DNA of 64,000 nt from JAYRZB01 sp041916675. GTDB lineage: Bacteria; Pseudomonadota; Alphaproteobacteria; Rhizobiales; Devosiaceae. The translations under genes and the position numbers were made by a program. Positions within the stretch are counted from its first letter, which is position 1; each line of letters opens with the position of its first letter. Positions 34,642 through 42,742 of this stretch are shown here, one piece after another. The notes beneath the pieces are model-generated. The model saw nothing but the letters and a program-made list of their open reading frames with translations. It was not told where the DNA came from and ran no database searches. The stretch lies in contig JAYRZB010000004.1 of the NCBI GenBank assembly GCA_041916675.1, forward strand, positions 124,001-188,000. The letters are read 5' to 3'.

Positions 34642-36062
34642 GCGGGTGCCGTGCCCCTTGTCAGCGTTTTGATCAGTCCCAGCCGCTCCCGCAGGGCAAA
34701 CCGGGTGGTCAGGATGACTGCCACGACTGCCAGTCCCGCGGCAAGTCCCAGCCAGACGCCGACGCCACGCATGCCGAATACGAAGCCGAGCACATAAGCG
34801 ACGGGGAAACCAATGGCCCAATATCCGATGATCGCCAGCATCGCGGGAATTCGCGTATCGCTCAGCCCGCGCAGGCTGGAAGCCCCGATGGCTTGTGCTC
34901 CATCAACCAGCTGAAAGAGGGCGGCCACACCCAGATACGTTGCCGCCAGCCCAATCGCCTCAGCGTTGAGCGGCTTGCTGGCATCGAGGAACAGCCCGAC
35001 TAACTGGTGCGGAAACAGCACGAACGCGGTGCAGCTAATGCACATGAAACCGATGCCCAGTGCAAACGCCGTCCATCCCGCCTTGCGGACGCCTTCTGCC
35101 GATCCCGCTCCATAGGCAAGCCCCACGCGAACCGTGGTTGCTTGCCCGAGCCCGAGCGGTACCATGAATGTCAGGCTGGAAATTTGTAGGGCAATCGCAT
35201 GGGCGGCCAACTCGTTGTCGCCCAGCCGCCCCATCAGAAAGGCGGCTGCAGTAAACAGTCCGACTTCAGCCAGCAGCGTCAGCCCGATCGGTGTGCCGAT
35301 AGTCAGAATCTGGCGCAGGTGCCTCCAGTCGCGTTTCCAGAACCGGGCCATGATATGGTAACGCTTGAAGCGTCGGTGGGTCTGCACATAGGTGAGCATG
35401 GCCAGGAACATGAAGATGTTCACAGCCAGCGTGGAAATCGCGGCGCCACGCAGTTCCAGCCGTGGAAAGCCCCAATTCCCAAACATCAGCGCCATATTGG
35501 ACAGCGCGTTCAGAGCAATGCCGGCCAGCGAAATCAGCAGGACAATCCGCGTCGAACCATGCGCGGCAAGAAATGATCGCAACACGATAATGCCCAGGCC
35601 CGGCAGGAAGACAAAGGCGACGATAGCCAAAAAGCTGTCAGCCAATTCAATAATCTGCGGATCCTGGCCGAGCGCGGTAAAGATCGGGCGCACCTGCAGC
35701 ACCACGGGGATCAGGAGGGCCGAAATGATCAGCGTTGCCCAAAGCCCCTGACGCACTATGCGGCGGATTGCCTTGATATCACCGGATCCGCGAGCCTGGG
35801 CCACCAGCGGCGCGACGGCGCTGACCGTTCCAATGCCGAACAGCAGGAAAGCGTTGTAGAACGCTGTTGCCAGCGAGCCGCTCGCAAGGTGCGTCGGGCT
35901 CAGCCAGCCCATCATGATCACGTCGGTCAGGAACAGCGCATTCTGCGACAGCTGCGCCAGAATGATCGGCCAGCCGAGCGTGAAGAGCTTGCGCGCCTCC
36001 TCTGCCCACAGGTGAAATGATCCAGAGCGCTCGCCGTTTCGGGCCAGGTTGGCATCGGTCAT
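34638..36062 (-). CDS. MATE family efflux transporter
   Basis: A multidrug and toxin extrusion antiporter with about 12 transmembrane helices in 474 residues. The start MTDANLARNGERSG follows an AGAGGA ribosome site. The first repeat has LFTLGWPIILAQLSQNALFLTDVIMMGWLSP and the second TIGTPIGLTLLAEVGLFTAAAFLMGRLGDNELAAHAIALQI, which matches the internal duplication and the N-x-D pattern of the NorM branch. It exports cationic compounds in exchange for H+ or Na+; the substrate here is not predictable. It is coupled to the YbaK-type gene. Confidence 0.93.
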   Translation of the reverse strand: MTDANLARNGERSGSFHLWAEEARKLFTLGWPIILAQLSQNALFLTDVIMMGWLSPTHLASGSLATAFYNAFLLFGIGTVSAVAPLVAQARGSGDIKAIRRIVRQGLWATLIISALLIPVVLQVRPIFTALGQDPQIIELADSFLAIVAFVFLPGLGIIVLRSFLAAHGSTRIVLLISLAGIALNALSNMALMFGNWGFPRLELRGAAISTLAVNIFMFLAMLTYVQTHRRFKRYHIMARFWKRDWRHLRQILTIGTPIGLTLLAEVGLFTAAAFLMGRLGDNELAAHAIALQISSLTFMVPLGLGQATTVRVGLAYGAGSAEGVRKAGWTAFALGIGFMCISCTAFVLFPHQLVGLFLDASKPLNAEAIGLAATYLGVAALFQLVDGAQAIGASSLRGLSDTRIPAMLAIIGYWAIGFPVAYVLGFVFGMRGVGVWLGLAAGLAVVAVILTTRFALRERLGLIKTLTRGTAPA

Positions 36063-36204
36063 GATGAAATCCTCTCGCCCGCTGAGCACTAATTGATTGC
36101 AGCCCAAGCGCAAGGGCGGGCATCATCGCTGCAGTTCAAGTTTCAAAAGTTTCATAGGGTCCATCATTTTTGGTGATGAGCTTTCTCAGGTTTGGAGATT
36201 GAAG

Positions 36205-36570
36205 ATGACTTTTCACGATGCCGCTTCGCGCTGGCTCACGCTTTTAGGGGCCATCTTCGGGGCTGCCGGTGTCATGCTGGCCGCCGCCGCTTCGCATGGG
36301 GGCGATGAGAGACTGCTGGGTTCAGCGGCCCAGATTGCGCTGGCCCACGGTCCGGCGTTGCTTGCACTTGGGTTTTACGGTCTCCGCACCCGCCTGCTGC
36401 GGGCCGCCGGTGCGCTCATCGGGGGTGGAACCATCCTGTTTGCAGGCGACCTGCTCTTCAGGCATTTCTCCGAAATGAGCCTCTTTACCGGCGCCGCCCC
36501 AATCGGTGGCGTGTCGATGATTGCAGGCTGGGCGGTGCTGGTGGTCGCAATCGTTCGGAAGAGGCCTTGA
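36205..36570 (+). CDS. DUF423 membrane protein
   Basis: The ATG at 36205 follows TTGGAG and gives 121 residues; the open frame upstream lacks support. The protein has four predicted transmembrane helices with the DUF423 (YgdD-like) pattern: GAIFGAAGVMLAAAASHGG, IALAHGPALLALGFYG, LRAAGALIGGGTILFAGDLLFRHF and TGAAPIGGVSMIAGWAVLVVAI. Function is unknown. It diverges from the MATE gene. Confidence 0.85.
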   Translation: MTFHDAASRWLTLLGAIFGAAGVMLAAAASHGGDERLLGSAAQIALAHGPALLALGFYGLRTRLLRAAGALIGGGTILFAGDLLFRHFSEMSLFTGAAPIGGVSMIAGWAVLVVAIVRKRP

Positions 36571-36736
36571 GGTCACTTTTGTGCCACGCAGTACGTTTAA
36601 CTACGTTGGCGGCGGAACCAATTCGGGGGTCGTCCATTTCAGTTGAGGCAAACCCAAGCGGCGGCACCTCTGCAAATGGCGTGGTGCCAGACCGCAGACA
36701 GGGCCTTTTGGTCCAAGCGTTTACTCGGAGGCATTC

Positions 36737-36997
36737 ATGAAGAAGATTCTCATCCTCGGCGCGGCGTTGCTGTCGCTTTCGGCTTGCACGACAACGCAGC
36801 AGAGCGCGGGCGTCGGTGCCGTGGCCGGCGGAGTCGTTGGCGCAGTGACCACTGGTACGGTTGCAGGCACCGTCATTGGTGCCGGGGTTGGTGCCGTTGC
36901 GGGCGCCGTGATCGGCGAAGTCGCTAACCAGCCCGGACAGTGCTATTACAAGAACTCGCGCGGCAAGACCTATATCGACGACTGCCCGAAGGGTTGA
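36737..36997 (+). CDS. Glycine-zipper lipoprotein
   Basis: An 86-residue precursor with a lipoprotein signal: MKKILILGAALLSLSAC, lipidated Cys at residue 17. The mature part is a glycine zipper (GAVAGGVVGAVTTGTVAGTVIGAGVGAVAGAVIGEV), a motif of small membrane-inserting outer membrane proteins. Two more cysteines appear near the C-terminus (QCYYKNSRGKTYIDDCP). A GGAGGC ribosome site lies in front. It stands alone, with a strong terminator behind it. The 166 bases before it hold no recognisable element beyond a short inverted repeat. Confidence 0.82.
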   Translation: MKKILILGAALLSLSACTTTQQSAGVGAVAGGVVGAVTTGTVAGTVIGAGVGAVAGAVIGEVANQPGQCYYKNSRGKTYIDDCPKG

Positions 36998-37016
36998 TCG
37001 TCTCGGTTTCGAAGAG

Positions 37017-37042
37017 GGCCCGGTTCAAACCGGGCCTTTTTT
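37017..37042 (+). terminator. Rho-independent terminator
   Basis: GGCCCGGTT and AACCGGGCC form a 9-bp stem with a very short loop, followed by six T residues, 20 bases after the lipoprotein stop. Confidence 0.9.
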
Positions 37043-37129
37043 GTGCCTGCGGGTAGCCAGCCGTAGCTCCTCGCCTTAGGCTTGATGCATTGATTCATTT
37101 CTGGCGTTTGCGCCGCCACTCCGAGCCCC

Positions 37130-38086
37130 ATGTCCGATCTTGATAATAGTGCAGCGGCGCCAAGTCGCGTCATGCTTGGCATCGGCCTCAAGGTTGCCTC
37201 GGTAGTGGTCTTTGTCGCCATGGCGGCGTTGATCAAGGCTGCCGAGGGTGTTCCGCCGGGGCAGCTGGTTTTCTTCCGCTCCTTCTTTGCCATTTTCCCC
37301 ATAGCGGTCTTCCTCGCGGCCCGGGGCGAGTTGCCGGGCGGCCTCAAGACGGCGCGGCCATTTGGTCACATGTGGCGTGGCATCATCGGGGTCACGGCCA
37401 TGAGCCTTGGCTTTTACGGCATCACCAAGCTGCCGCTCCCCGAGACGATTGTCATCAACTACGCCATGCCGTTGCTGATTGTGGTGTTCAGTGCACTTTT
37501 CCTCAACGAAACGGTTCGTGCCTATCGCTGGAGCGCCGTCATTGTGGGCATGGTGGGTGTCGTGATCATCATGTGGCCACGGCTCACCATTTTCTCGGGC
37601 GGTATCAACGCGGCTGATGGGGCCATGCTCGGGGCGCTCGCTACACTGGGGTCTGCGGCAATCGGTGCCTGCGCCATGCTTATGGTCCGTAATCTCGTGC
37701 GCACCGAGCGCAGCGCTACCATCGTCATCTATTTCTCCATCACATGCTCGGTTGCCGGGCTTTTGAGCGCACCATTCGGCTGGGTGTGGCCGACCCCGGG
37801 GCAGTGGGCGATGCTGATCACCGCCGGAGTAGCAGGTGGCATCGCTCAGATCCTTCTCACCGAGTGCTACCGTCACGCCGATATGTCGGTGATCGCCCCG
37901 TTCGAATACACCTCAATGCTGCTCGGGCTTGTCGTGGAATATGTCGCCTTCGGCGACATTCCAACGGTTCAGACCATTGTTGGCGGGCTGATTGTCGTGG
38001 CCGCCGGGATTTTCATCATCCTGCGCGAGCACCAGCTCGGCCTTGAGCGGCGCAAAGCCCGCGCGGTTTCGAACACGGCGGTTTAG
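37130..38086 (+). CDS. DMT superfamily (EamA) exporter
   Basis: The 318-residue protein has ten hydrophobic segments in two EamA repeats: the first ends around MVGVVIIMWPRL, the second holds FSITCSVAGLLSAPFGWVWP and QILLTECYRHADMSVIAPFEYTSMLLGLVVEYVAFGDIP. Such transporters export metabolites or amino acids; no substrate can be read from sequence. A second, distinct DMT gene lies 2.7 kb downstream after ilvN. The ilvB leader starts right behind its stop. Confidence 0.9.
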   Translation: MSDLDNSAAAPSRVMLGIGLKVASVVVFVAMAALIKAAEGVPPGQLVFFRSFFAIFPIAVFLAARGELPGGLKTARPFGHMWRGIIGVTAMSLGFYGITKLPLPETIVINYAMPLLIVVFSALFLNETVRAYRWSAVIVGMVGVVIIMWPRLTIFSGGINAADGAMLGALATLGSAAIGACAMLMVRNLVRTERSATIVIYFSITCSVAGLLSAPFGWVWPTPGQWAMLITAGVAGGIAQILLTECYRHADMSVIAPFEYTSMLLGLVVEYVAFGDIPTVQTIVGGLIVVAAGIFIILREHQLGLERRKARAVSNTAV

Positions 38087-38102
38087 CGGCAAAGGTTTGG
38101 GG

Positions 38103-38131
38103 CTTGACACTGTCCCGCGCACCCCATTACC
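38103..38131 (+). promoter_or_regulatory. Possible promoter of the ilvBN leader
   Basis: TTGACA at 38103 is followed after about 17 bases by TTACCA, a poor -10 box. Position directly before a leader peptide and terminator makes it a reasonable promoter for ilvBN. Confidence 0.4.
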
Positions 38132-38161
38132 AATAGCGCCAGATTTTTGTGGAGTGGTCCC

Positions 38162-38212
38162 GTGCGGGTTTCCATCATCGTACTTAGCAGGCGCATCGGC
38201 AACGTGGGGTAA
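38162..38212 (+). CDS. ilvB leader peptide (attenuator)
   Basis: GTG at 38162, eight bases after GGAG, opens a 16-residue frame MRVSIIVLSRRIGNVG. Ile-Ile-Val-Leu codons stand together at positions 5-8, with further Val and Ile codons (five of the last twelve sense codons before the stop-proximal Gly are branched-chain). A terminator follows 27 bases after the stop and precedes ilvB. This is the classical form of attenuation by branched-chain amino acid supply, known for ilv operons in proteobacteria. A hairpin formed by 38203-38209 and 38215-38221 covers the leader stop. Confidence 0.65.
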   Translation: MRVSIIVLSRRIGNVG

Positions 38213-38239
38213 TTCCCCGCGAATGACGGTGCGCACCCA

Positions 38240-38261
38240 GGTCCCTAACGGGGCCTTTTTT
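38240..38261 (+). terminator. Attenuator terminator before ilvB
   Basis: GGTCCC and GGGGCC pair (with one G-U) around a TAAC loop and run into six T residues, 76 bases before the ilvB start. It sits between the leader peptide and the structural gene, as expected for a regulated terminator. Confidence 0.7.
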
Positions 38262-38337
38262 ATTGCCTTTTTTCCGGCGTGCCGGAACAAGGCGTTTGAC
38301 GAGGGCGCCCCCGGGCGCGGGCGAACGAAGGGAATAC

Positions 38338-40110
38338 ATGATGGCCGAACAGATGACCGGCGCAGAAATGGTGATTCAGGCGCTGATCGATCAGGGGGTC
38401 GAGCATATTTTCGGCTATCCCGGCGGCGCTGCCTTGCCGATCTATGATGCTATGTTCCAGCAGGATAAGGTCCAGCACATCCTTGTGCGCCACGAGCAGG
38501 GCGCAACCCATATGGCCGAGGGCTATGCCCGGTCAACCGGCAAGCCGGGCGTTGTGCTGGTCACTTCAGGTCCGGGGGCCACCAATGCGGTCACCGGTCT
38601 CACCGATGCGCTGCTCGATTCCATCCCTCTGGTTTGCATCACCGCCCAGGTGCCCACCACGCTGATCGGCTCGGATGCGTTCCAGGAATGCGACACCGTC
38701 GGCATCACTCGCAGCTGCACCAAGCATAACTATCTGGTCAAGAAGATCGAAGATCTGCCGCGCATCATGCACGAGGCCTTCCATATCGCCACCACCGGCC
38801 GCCCGGGTCCGGTGGTGATCGATATTCCCAAGGACATCCAGTTCGCGCTCGGCACCTACACAAAGCCCAACCTCGAAACCTTCCGCCATGCCAGCTATCA
38901 GCCACGCATGGATGGCGACGTTGAGGCCATCAAGATCGCCGTCGACATGATGCTCAAGGCAGAGCGTCCGATCTTTTATACTGGCGGCGGGGTGATCAAT
39001 TCGGGTCCGGAGGCTAGCGAAAGCCTGCGCGAACTGGCCGAGCTGACTGGCTTTCCCGTCACGTCCACGTTGATGGGGCTCGGCGCGTTTCCGGCATCCA
39101 ACGCACAGTGGCTGGGCATGCTGGGCATGCACGGCACCTACGAAGCCAACCTTGCCATGCACGATTGCGATCTGATGATCTGCATTGGTGCCCGGTTCGA
39201 TGACCGCATAACCGGTCGTATCGATGCGTTCTCCCCACGCTCGACAAAAATTCACATCGATATCGACCCGTCATCAATCTCCAAGAACGTTCGGGCAGAC
39301 CTGCCGATCATTGGCGATTGCGGCCGTGTGCTCGAAGAAATGATCCGCATCTATCGCTCAAAGACCAATCAGCCACGCACCGAGGCGATTGCGCCCTGGT
39401 GGGAGCAGATCGGAAAGTGGCGGGCGGTCAATTCGCTCGGGTTCAAGAATTCCGACACCATCATCAAGCCCCAGCACGCGATCCGGCGGCTCTACGAGGC
39501 CACCCGCAAGCAATCCAAGGAAGTGTTCATCACCACCGAGGTTGGCCAGCACCAGATGTGGGCAGCTCAGCACTTCCCCTTCGAAGCGCCAAACCGCTGG
39601 ATGACTTCGGGTGGCCTGGGCACGATGGGATATGGCCTGCCGGCAGCCGTCGGCGTGCAGGTGGCCCATCCCGATGCACTGGTCATCGACATCGCTGGTG
39701 AAGCCTCGGTGCAGATGACCATGCAGGAAATGTCTACTGCCATGCAGTACCGGCTGCCGATCAAGGTGTTCATCCTCAATAACGAGCGCATGGGCATGGT
39801 CCGCCAGTGGCAGGACCTGCTGCATGGCTCGCGCTATGCGCATTCCTACTCGGAAAGCCTGCCCGATTTCGTCAAGCTTGCCGAAGCCTACGGCGGAAAG
39901 GGCATCCGCTGCGATGATCCGGCCAAGCTCGACGAGGCGATTGCCGAAATGCTGGCCTATGACGGGCCAGTGCTATTCGACTGCCTGGTAGAGAAGGACG
40001 AAAACTGCCTGCCCATGATCCCTTCGGGCAAGCCGCACAACGAGATCATCCTGCCCGATACCGCCAATATCGGCTCGATCATCGACGAAAAGGGAAGGGC
40101 GCTGGTCTAG
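38338..40110 (+). CDS. ilvB: Acetolactate synthase large (catalytic) subunit
   Basis: The catalytic subunit of acetohydroxyacid synthase condenses two pyruvates, or pyruvate and 2-oxobutyrate, as the first common step to valine, leucine and isoleucine. The ATG at 38338 follows GAAGGGA and gives 590 residues. The thiamine-diphosphate glutamate and FAD parts are clear: GVEHIFGYPGGAALPIYDAM, VRHEQGATHMAEGYAR, VLVTSGPGATNAVTGL, and the ThDP/Mg motif (from about 460) VIDIAGEASVQMTMQEM...FILNNERMGMVRQWQ. Note GEAS where many relatives have GDGS. ilvN follows after 21 bases. Confidence 0.96.
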   Translation: MMAEQMTGAEMVIQALIDQGVEHIFGYPGGAALPIYDAMFQQDKVQHILVRHEQGATHMAEGYARSTGKPGVVLVTSGPGATNAVTGLTDALLDSIPLVCITAQVPTTLIGSDAFQECDTVGITRSCTKHNYLVKKIEDLPRIMHEAFHIATTGRPGPVVIDIPKDIQFALGTYTKPNLETFRHASYQPRMDGDVEAIKIAVDMMLKAERPIFYTGGGVINSGPEASESLRELAELTGFPVTSTLMGLGAFPASNAQWLGMLGMHGTYEANLAMHDCDLMICIGARFDDRITGRIDAFSPRSTKIHIDIDPSSISKNVRADLPIIGDCGRVLEEMIRIYRSKTNQPRTEAIAPWWEQIGKWRAVNSLGFKNSDTIIKPQHAIRRLYEATRKQSKEVFITTEVGQHQMWAAQHFPFEAPNRWMTSGGLGTMGYGLPAAVGVQVAHPDALVIDIAGEASVQMTMQEMSTAMQYRLPIKVFILNNERMGMVRQWQDLLHGSRYAHSYSESLPDFVKLAEAYGGKGIRCDDPAKLDEAIAEMLAYDGPVLFDCLVEKDENCLPMIPSGKPHNEIILPDTANIGSIIDEKGRALV

Positions 40111-40131
40111 GGCCAGGGCGGGAGCATTGCC

Positions 40132-40686
40132 ATGAACGCACATCTGTTGCCGACCGGGTCGGCCTATTTTATCACCAAGGACACCGTCCAGCCCGAGCGC
40201 CACACGCTCTCCGTGCTGGTCGACAACGAACCGGGAATTCTCGCGCGCGTCGTCGGCCTGATCACGGCCCGCGGCTTTAACATTGAAAGCCTGACGGTCA
40301 GCGAAACCGAGCACAACAAGCGCCTGAGCCGCATCACCATGGTCACCATTGCCACGCCGAAGGTGCTGACCCAGATCAAGCTGCAGCTCGAGCGCCTTGT
40401 GCCTGTTCACAAGGTGCACGACCTGACCGAAGAGGGGCAATCGCTTGAGCGCGAACTGGCCCTCATCAAAGTGGCCGGTACCGGCGAACACCGCTCCGAA
40501 ACCCTGCGCCTTGCCGATGCATTTCGCGCGCAGGTGGTGGACGCCACTACGGAGAGTTTTGTCTTCGAGGTTACCGGCAAGCCCTCCAAGATCGACAGCT
40601 TCATTGCCCTGATGCAGCCCCTCGGATTGATCGAGGTGGTCCGCACCGGCCTTGCCGCCATTTCGCGCGGTTCCGAGCGCATGTAG
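40132..40686 (+). CDS. ilvN: Acetolactate synthase small (regulatory) subunit
   Basis: The regulatory subunit gives acetolactate synthase its full activity and valine feedback inhibition. The 184-residue protein has an N-terminal ACT domain, RHTLSVLVDNEPGILARVVGLITARGFNIESLTVSETE (about 20-58), followed by VPVHKVHDLTEEGQSLERELALIKV and a C-terminal ACT-like domain ending GLIEVVRTGLAAISRG. It follows ilvB with a normal ribosome site and is cotranscribed with it. A long hairpin lies just after its stop. Confidence 0.96.
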   Translation: MNAHLLPTGSAYFITKDTVQPERHTLSVLVDNEPGILARVVGLITARGFNIESLTVSETEHNKRLSRITMVTIATPKVLTQIKLQLERLVPVHKVHDLTEEGQSLERELALIKVAGTGEHRSETLRLADAFRAQVVDATTESFVFEVTGKPSKIDSFIALMQPLGLIEVVRTGLAAISRGSERM

Positions 40687-40690
40687 TCAC

Positions 40691-40723
40691 ACCAAAGGGC
40701 GGGCCGATGGTCCGCCCTTTGGT
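40691..40723 (+). terminator. Hairpin terminator after ilvN
   Basis: ACCAAAGGGCGG and CCGCCCTTTGGT form a perfect 12-bp stem with a 9-base loop. There is no T-run after the stem, though T residues lie within its 3' arm. Confidence 0.6.
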
Positions 40724-40750
40724 ATACCGGGTTGACCGGGTGACCAGAAC

Positions 40751-41677
40751 ATGTGTACACAAATTGTGTATTCAGCGCAGGTGCCCAGCGTGTCTTCCCC
40801 CTCGTCGAATCTGCGTGGTGTCGTGCTGATGGTGCTCGCCACGGGCACCTTTGCGGTCAACGATGCGCTGCTTAAGCTGGCCACCAGTCAATTGCCACCG
40901 CTGCAGACATTGCTGATGCGCGGGGTAGGGGCATCGTTCTGGTGTCTTCTGCTTGTCCTGGCGACCGGCAACGGGCGCTACATCGCCTCAGCCTTCAGCC
41001 CGATAACGGCACTGCGCAGCGTCTTTGAACTGCTGGCCGTTCTCACCTTCATCTTCGCCCTTGCGAACATGCCGATCGCCGATATCAAGGCCATCGGGCA
41101 AACAGCTCCGCTGCTGCTGCTCGCTGGAGTGGCGCTGATTTATCGCGAAAAGCTCGGCTGGCTGCGCATGTTGCTCATGGCATTCGGTCTAGGGGGAGCG
41201 CTGCTCGTCGCGCAACCGTCAGGCTCATCGACTACCGGCTACGCTTTGCTCGGGTTCCTGTCGGCCCTGAGCGTCGCCCTGCGCGATATCGTCGGGCGCA
41301 AGGTTCCCGCTTCTCTGCCGGGGCCGGTTGTTGCTTTTTCAACGGTGATCATCGTCACCATTGGCGCCACGATCGGCACCGTCACTTTCGAGGCGTGGAC
41401 ACCTCCGAATCTGGCCGAAATCGGCCTCACGGTCGGGGCAGGATTCTTTCTCACCCTGGGGCACTTGTTTATCTTCCTGGCCTACCGCGCCGCGCCCACT
41501 GGCACCGTGGCCCCATTTTATTACACCTTCACTGTCTGGGCCGTGATCTCAGGCATCTTGGTGTTTGGCACCATGCCCAACACACTGGCCATCGCGGGAA
41601 TCGTACTGATTATCGGCAGTGGAATTATCATTGTCTCCCTCGACGAACGTCGTCGACGGCTCAACATTCTGGCCTGA
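40751..41677 (+). CDS. DMT superfamily (EamA) exporter
   Basis: The protein has about ten transmembrane segments; the EamA pattern is seen in VVLMVLATGTFAVNDALLKLA, FALANMPIADIKAIGQTAPLLLLAGVALIYREKLGW and the second-half YRAAPTGTVAPFYYTFTVWAVISGILVFG. From the ATG at 40751 it has 308 residues, but no good ribosome site is seen; a GTG at 40790 (MSSPSSNLRG) is an alternative. Export substrate unknown. It is separated from ilvN by a hairpin, so it is probably transcribed alone. Confidence 0.88.
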   Translation: MCTQIVYSAQVPSVSSPSSNLRGVVLMVLATGTFAVNDALLKLATSQLPPLQTLLMRGVGASFWCLLLVLATGNGRYIASAFSPITALRSVFELLAVLTFIFALANMPIADIKAIGQTAPLLLLAGVALIYREKLGWLRMLLMAFGLGGALLVAQPSGSSTTGYALLGFLSALSVALRDIVGRKVPASLPGPVVAFSTVIIVTIGATIGTVTFEAWTPPNLAEIGLTVGAGFFLTLGHLFIFLAYRAAPTGTVAPFYYTFTVWAVISGILVFGTMPNTLAIAGIVLIIGSGIIIVSLDERRRRLNILA

Positions 41678-41967
41678 CCCAGTCGTTGCGGCGCCGTTGG
41701 TTTCAACTACAACCAATATCGATTGATCAACTTTTGCGAACAAACTTTTGCTCCAGACTGACCACTGGATCGATCCCGCCACAGATCCGATATTCACCCT
41801 CCGCAAAGCCGCGCATTCCGTTAAGTCACTGTTTTGTGCCTGAGAAACGCGCTTGTGGCTCAAGCAAGTGCGTGTGCGCATAAAACACCAAAATGCCCCC
41901 TTGCGAAGGAATCTAGTAGTCACATATTCCCCCTCAGTTACTTTTTGTTCCTGAAAGAGGTTGCCCT

Positions 41968-42573
41968 ATGTCTAAGCTCAAAATTGGCGTCATCATTTCG
42001 TCCACCCGTCCCACCCGCTTTGGCGAGGCCCCGGCGAAGTGGATTCTCGAAAAGGCGAATGCCCGCCCCGAGATCGACGCCGAGATCGTTGACCTGCGTG
42101 ACTACAATTTGCCCTTCTTCGATGAAGTGGCGTCCAATGCATGGATGCCCAGCCAGAACTCCGAAGCGGTTCGCTGGCAGAACAAGATCTCCGAGTTCGA
42201 TGGTTTCATCTTCGTGACCGCTGAGTACAACCGCGCGATCACCGGTGCGCTCAAGAACGCCCTCGACCAAGCCTATACCAACTGGAACAAGAAGGCATTT
42301 GGTGCCGTAGGCTATGGCACCGTGGGCGGCGCACGCGCCATCGAAAACCTGCGCACCATCGGCGTCGAACTGCAGATGGTTTCCACCCGTTCTGCCGTTC
42401 ATATCGGCGGGGCCGATTTCTTCGCCGTTCACCCCGGCTTTGGCGGCACCAAGACGCTGAACGACCTTGAAGCGTCGCTGGGCGCGTCCGCCAAGGATAT
42501 GCTCGACCAGCTCATCTGGTGGGGTTACGCCACCCAGTCGGCCCGCGCCAACGAAACGGCCAAGGCAGCTTAA
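41968..42573 (+). CDS. NADPH-dependent FMN reductase family protein
   Basis: A flavodoxin-fold oxidoreductase of 201 residues. The FMN phosphate loop is IISSTRPTRFGEAPAKWI (about 7-24), with PFFDEVAS and the conserved FVTAEYNRAITGALKNALDQAY. The family reduces FMN, quinones or azo compounds; the physiological substrate is not known. An AAAGAGG ribosome site precedes the start. The 290 bases upstream contain no recognised element. Confidence 0.9.
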   Translation: MSKLKIGVIISSTRPTRFGEAPAKWILEKANARPEIDAEIVDLRDYNLPFFDEVASNAWMPSQNSEAVRWQNKISEFDGFIFVTAEYNRAITGALKNALDQAYTNWNKKAFGAVGYGTVGGARAIENLRTIGVELQMVSTRSAVHIGGADFFAVHPGFGGTKTLNDLEASLGASAKDMLDQLIWWGYATQSARANETAKAA

Positions 42574-42614
42574 CATTCAGGCCGGGATGCGTCCCGCTTG
42601 CCGATCGTTCCCCG

Positions 42615-42646
42615 ACGCCCCGCCGCTTTTGCGCGCGGGGCGTTTT
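42615..42646 (+). terminator. Rho-independent terminator
   Basis: ACGCCCCGC and GCGGGGCGT form a 9-bp stem with an 11-base loop, then TTT. It lies 42 bases after the FMN reductase stop. Confidence 0.75.
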
Positions 42647-42742
42647 GTATTGTGATCGAACCATCACCATCGGAATGTGTTGTGTGTAAACCTCACCGGG
42701 TGTAGAAGGCGCCCGCCTTTGAACAAAAAGAGCAACAGGTTT

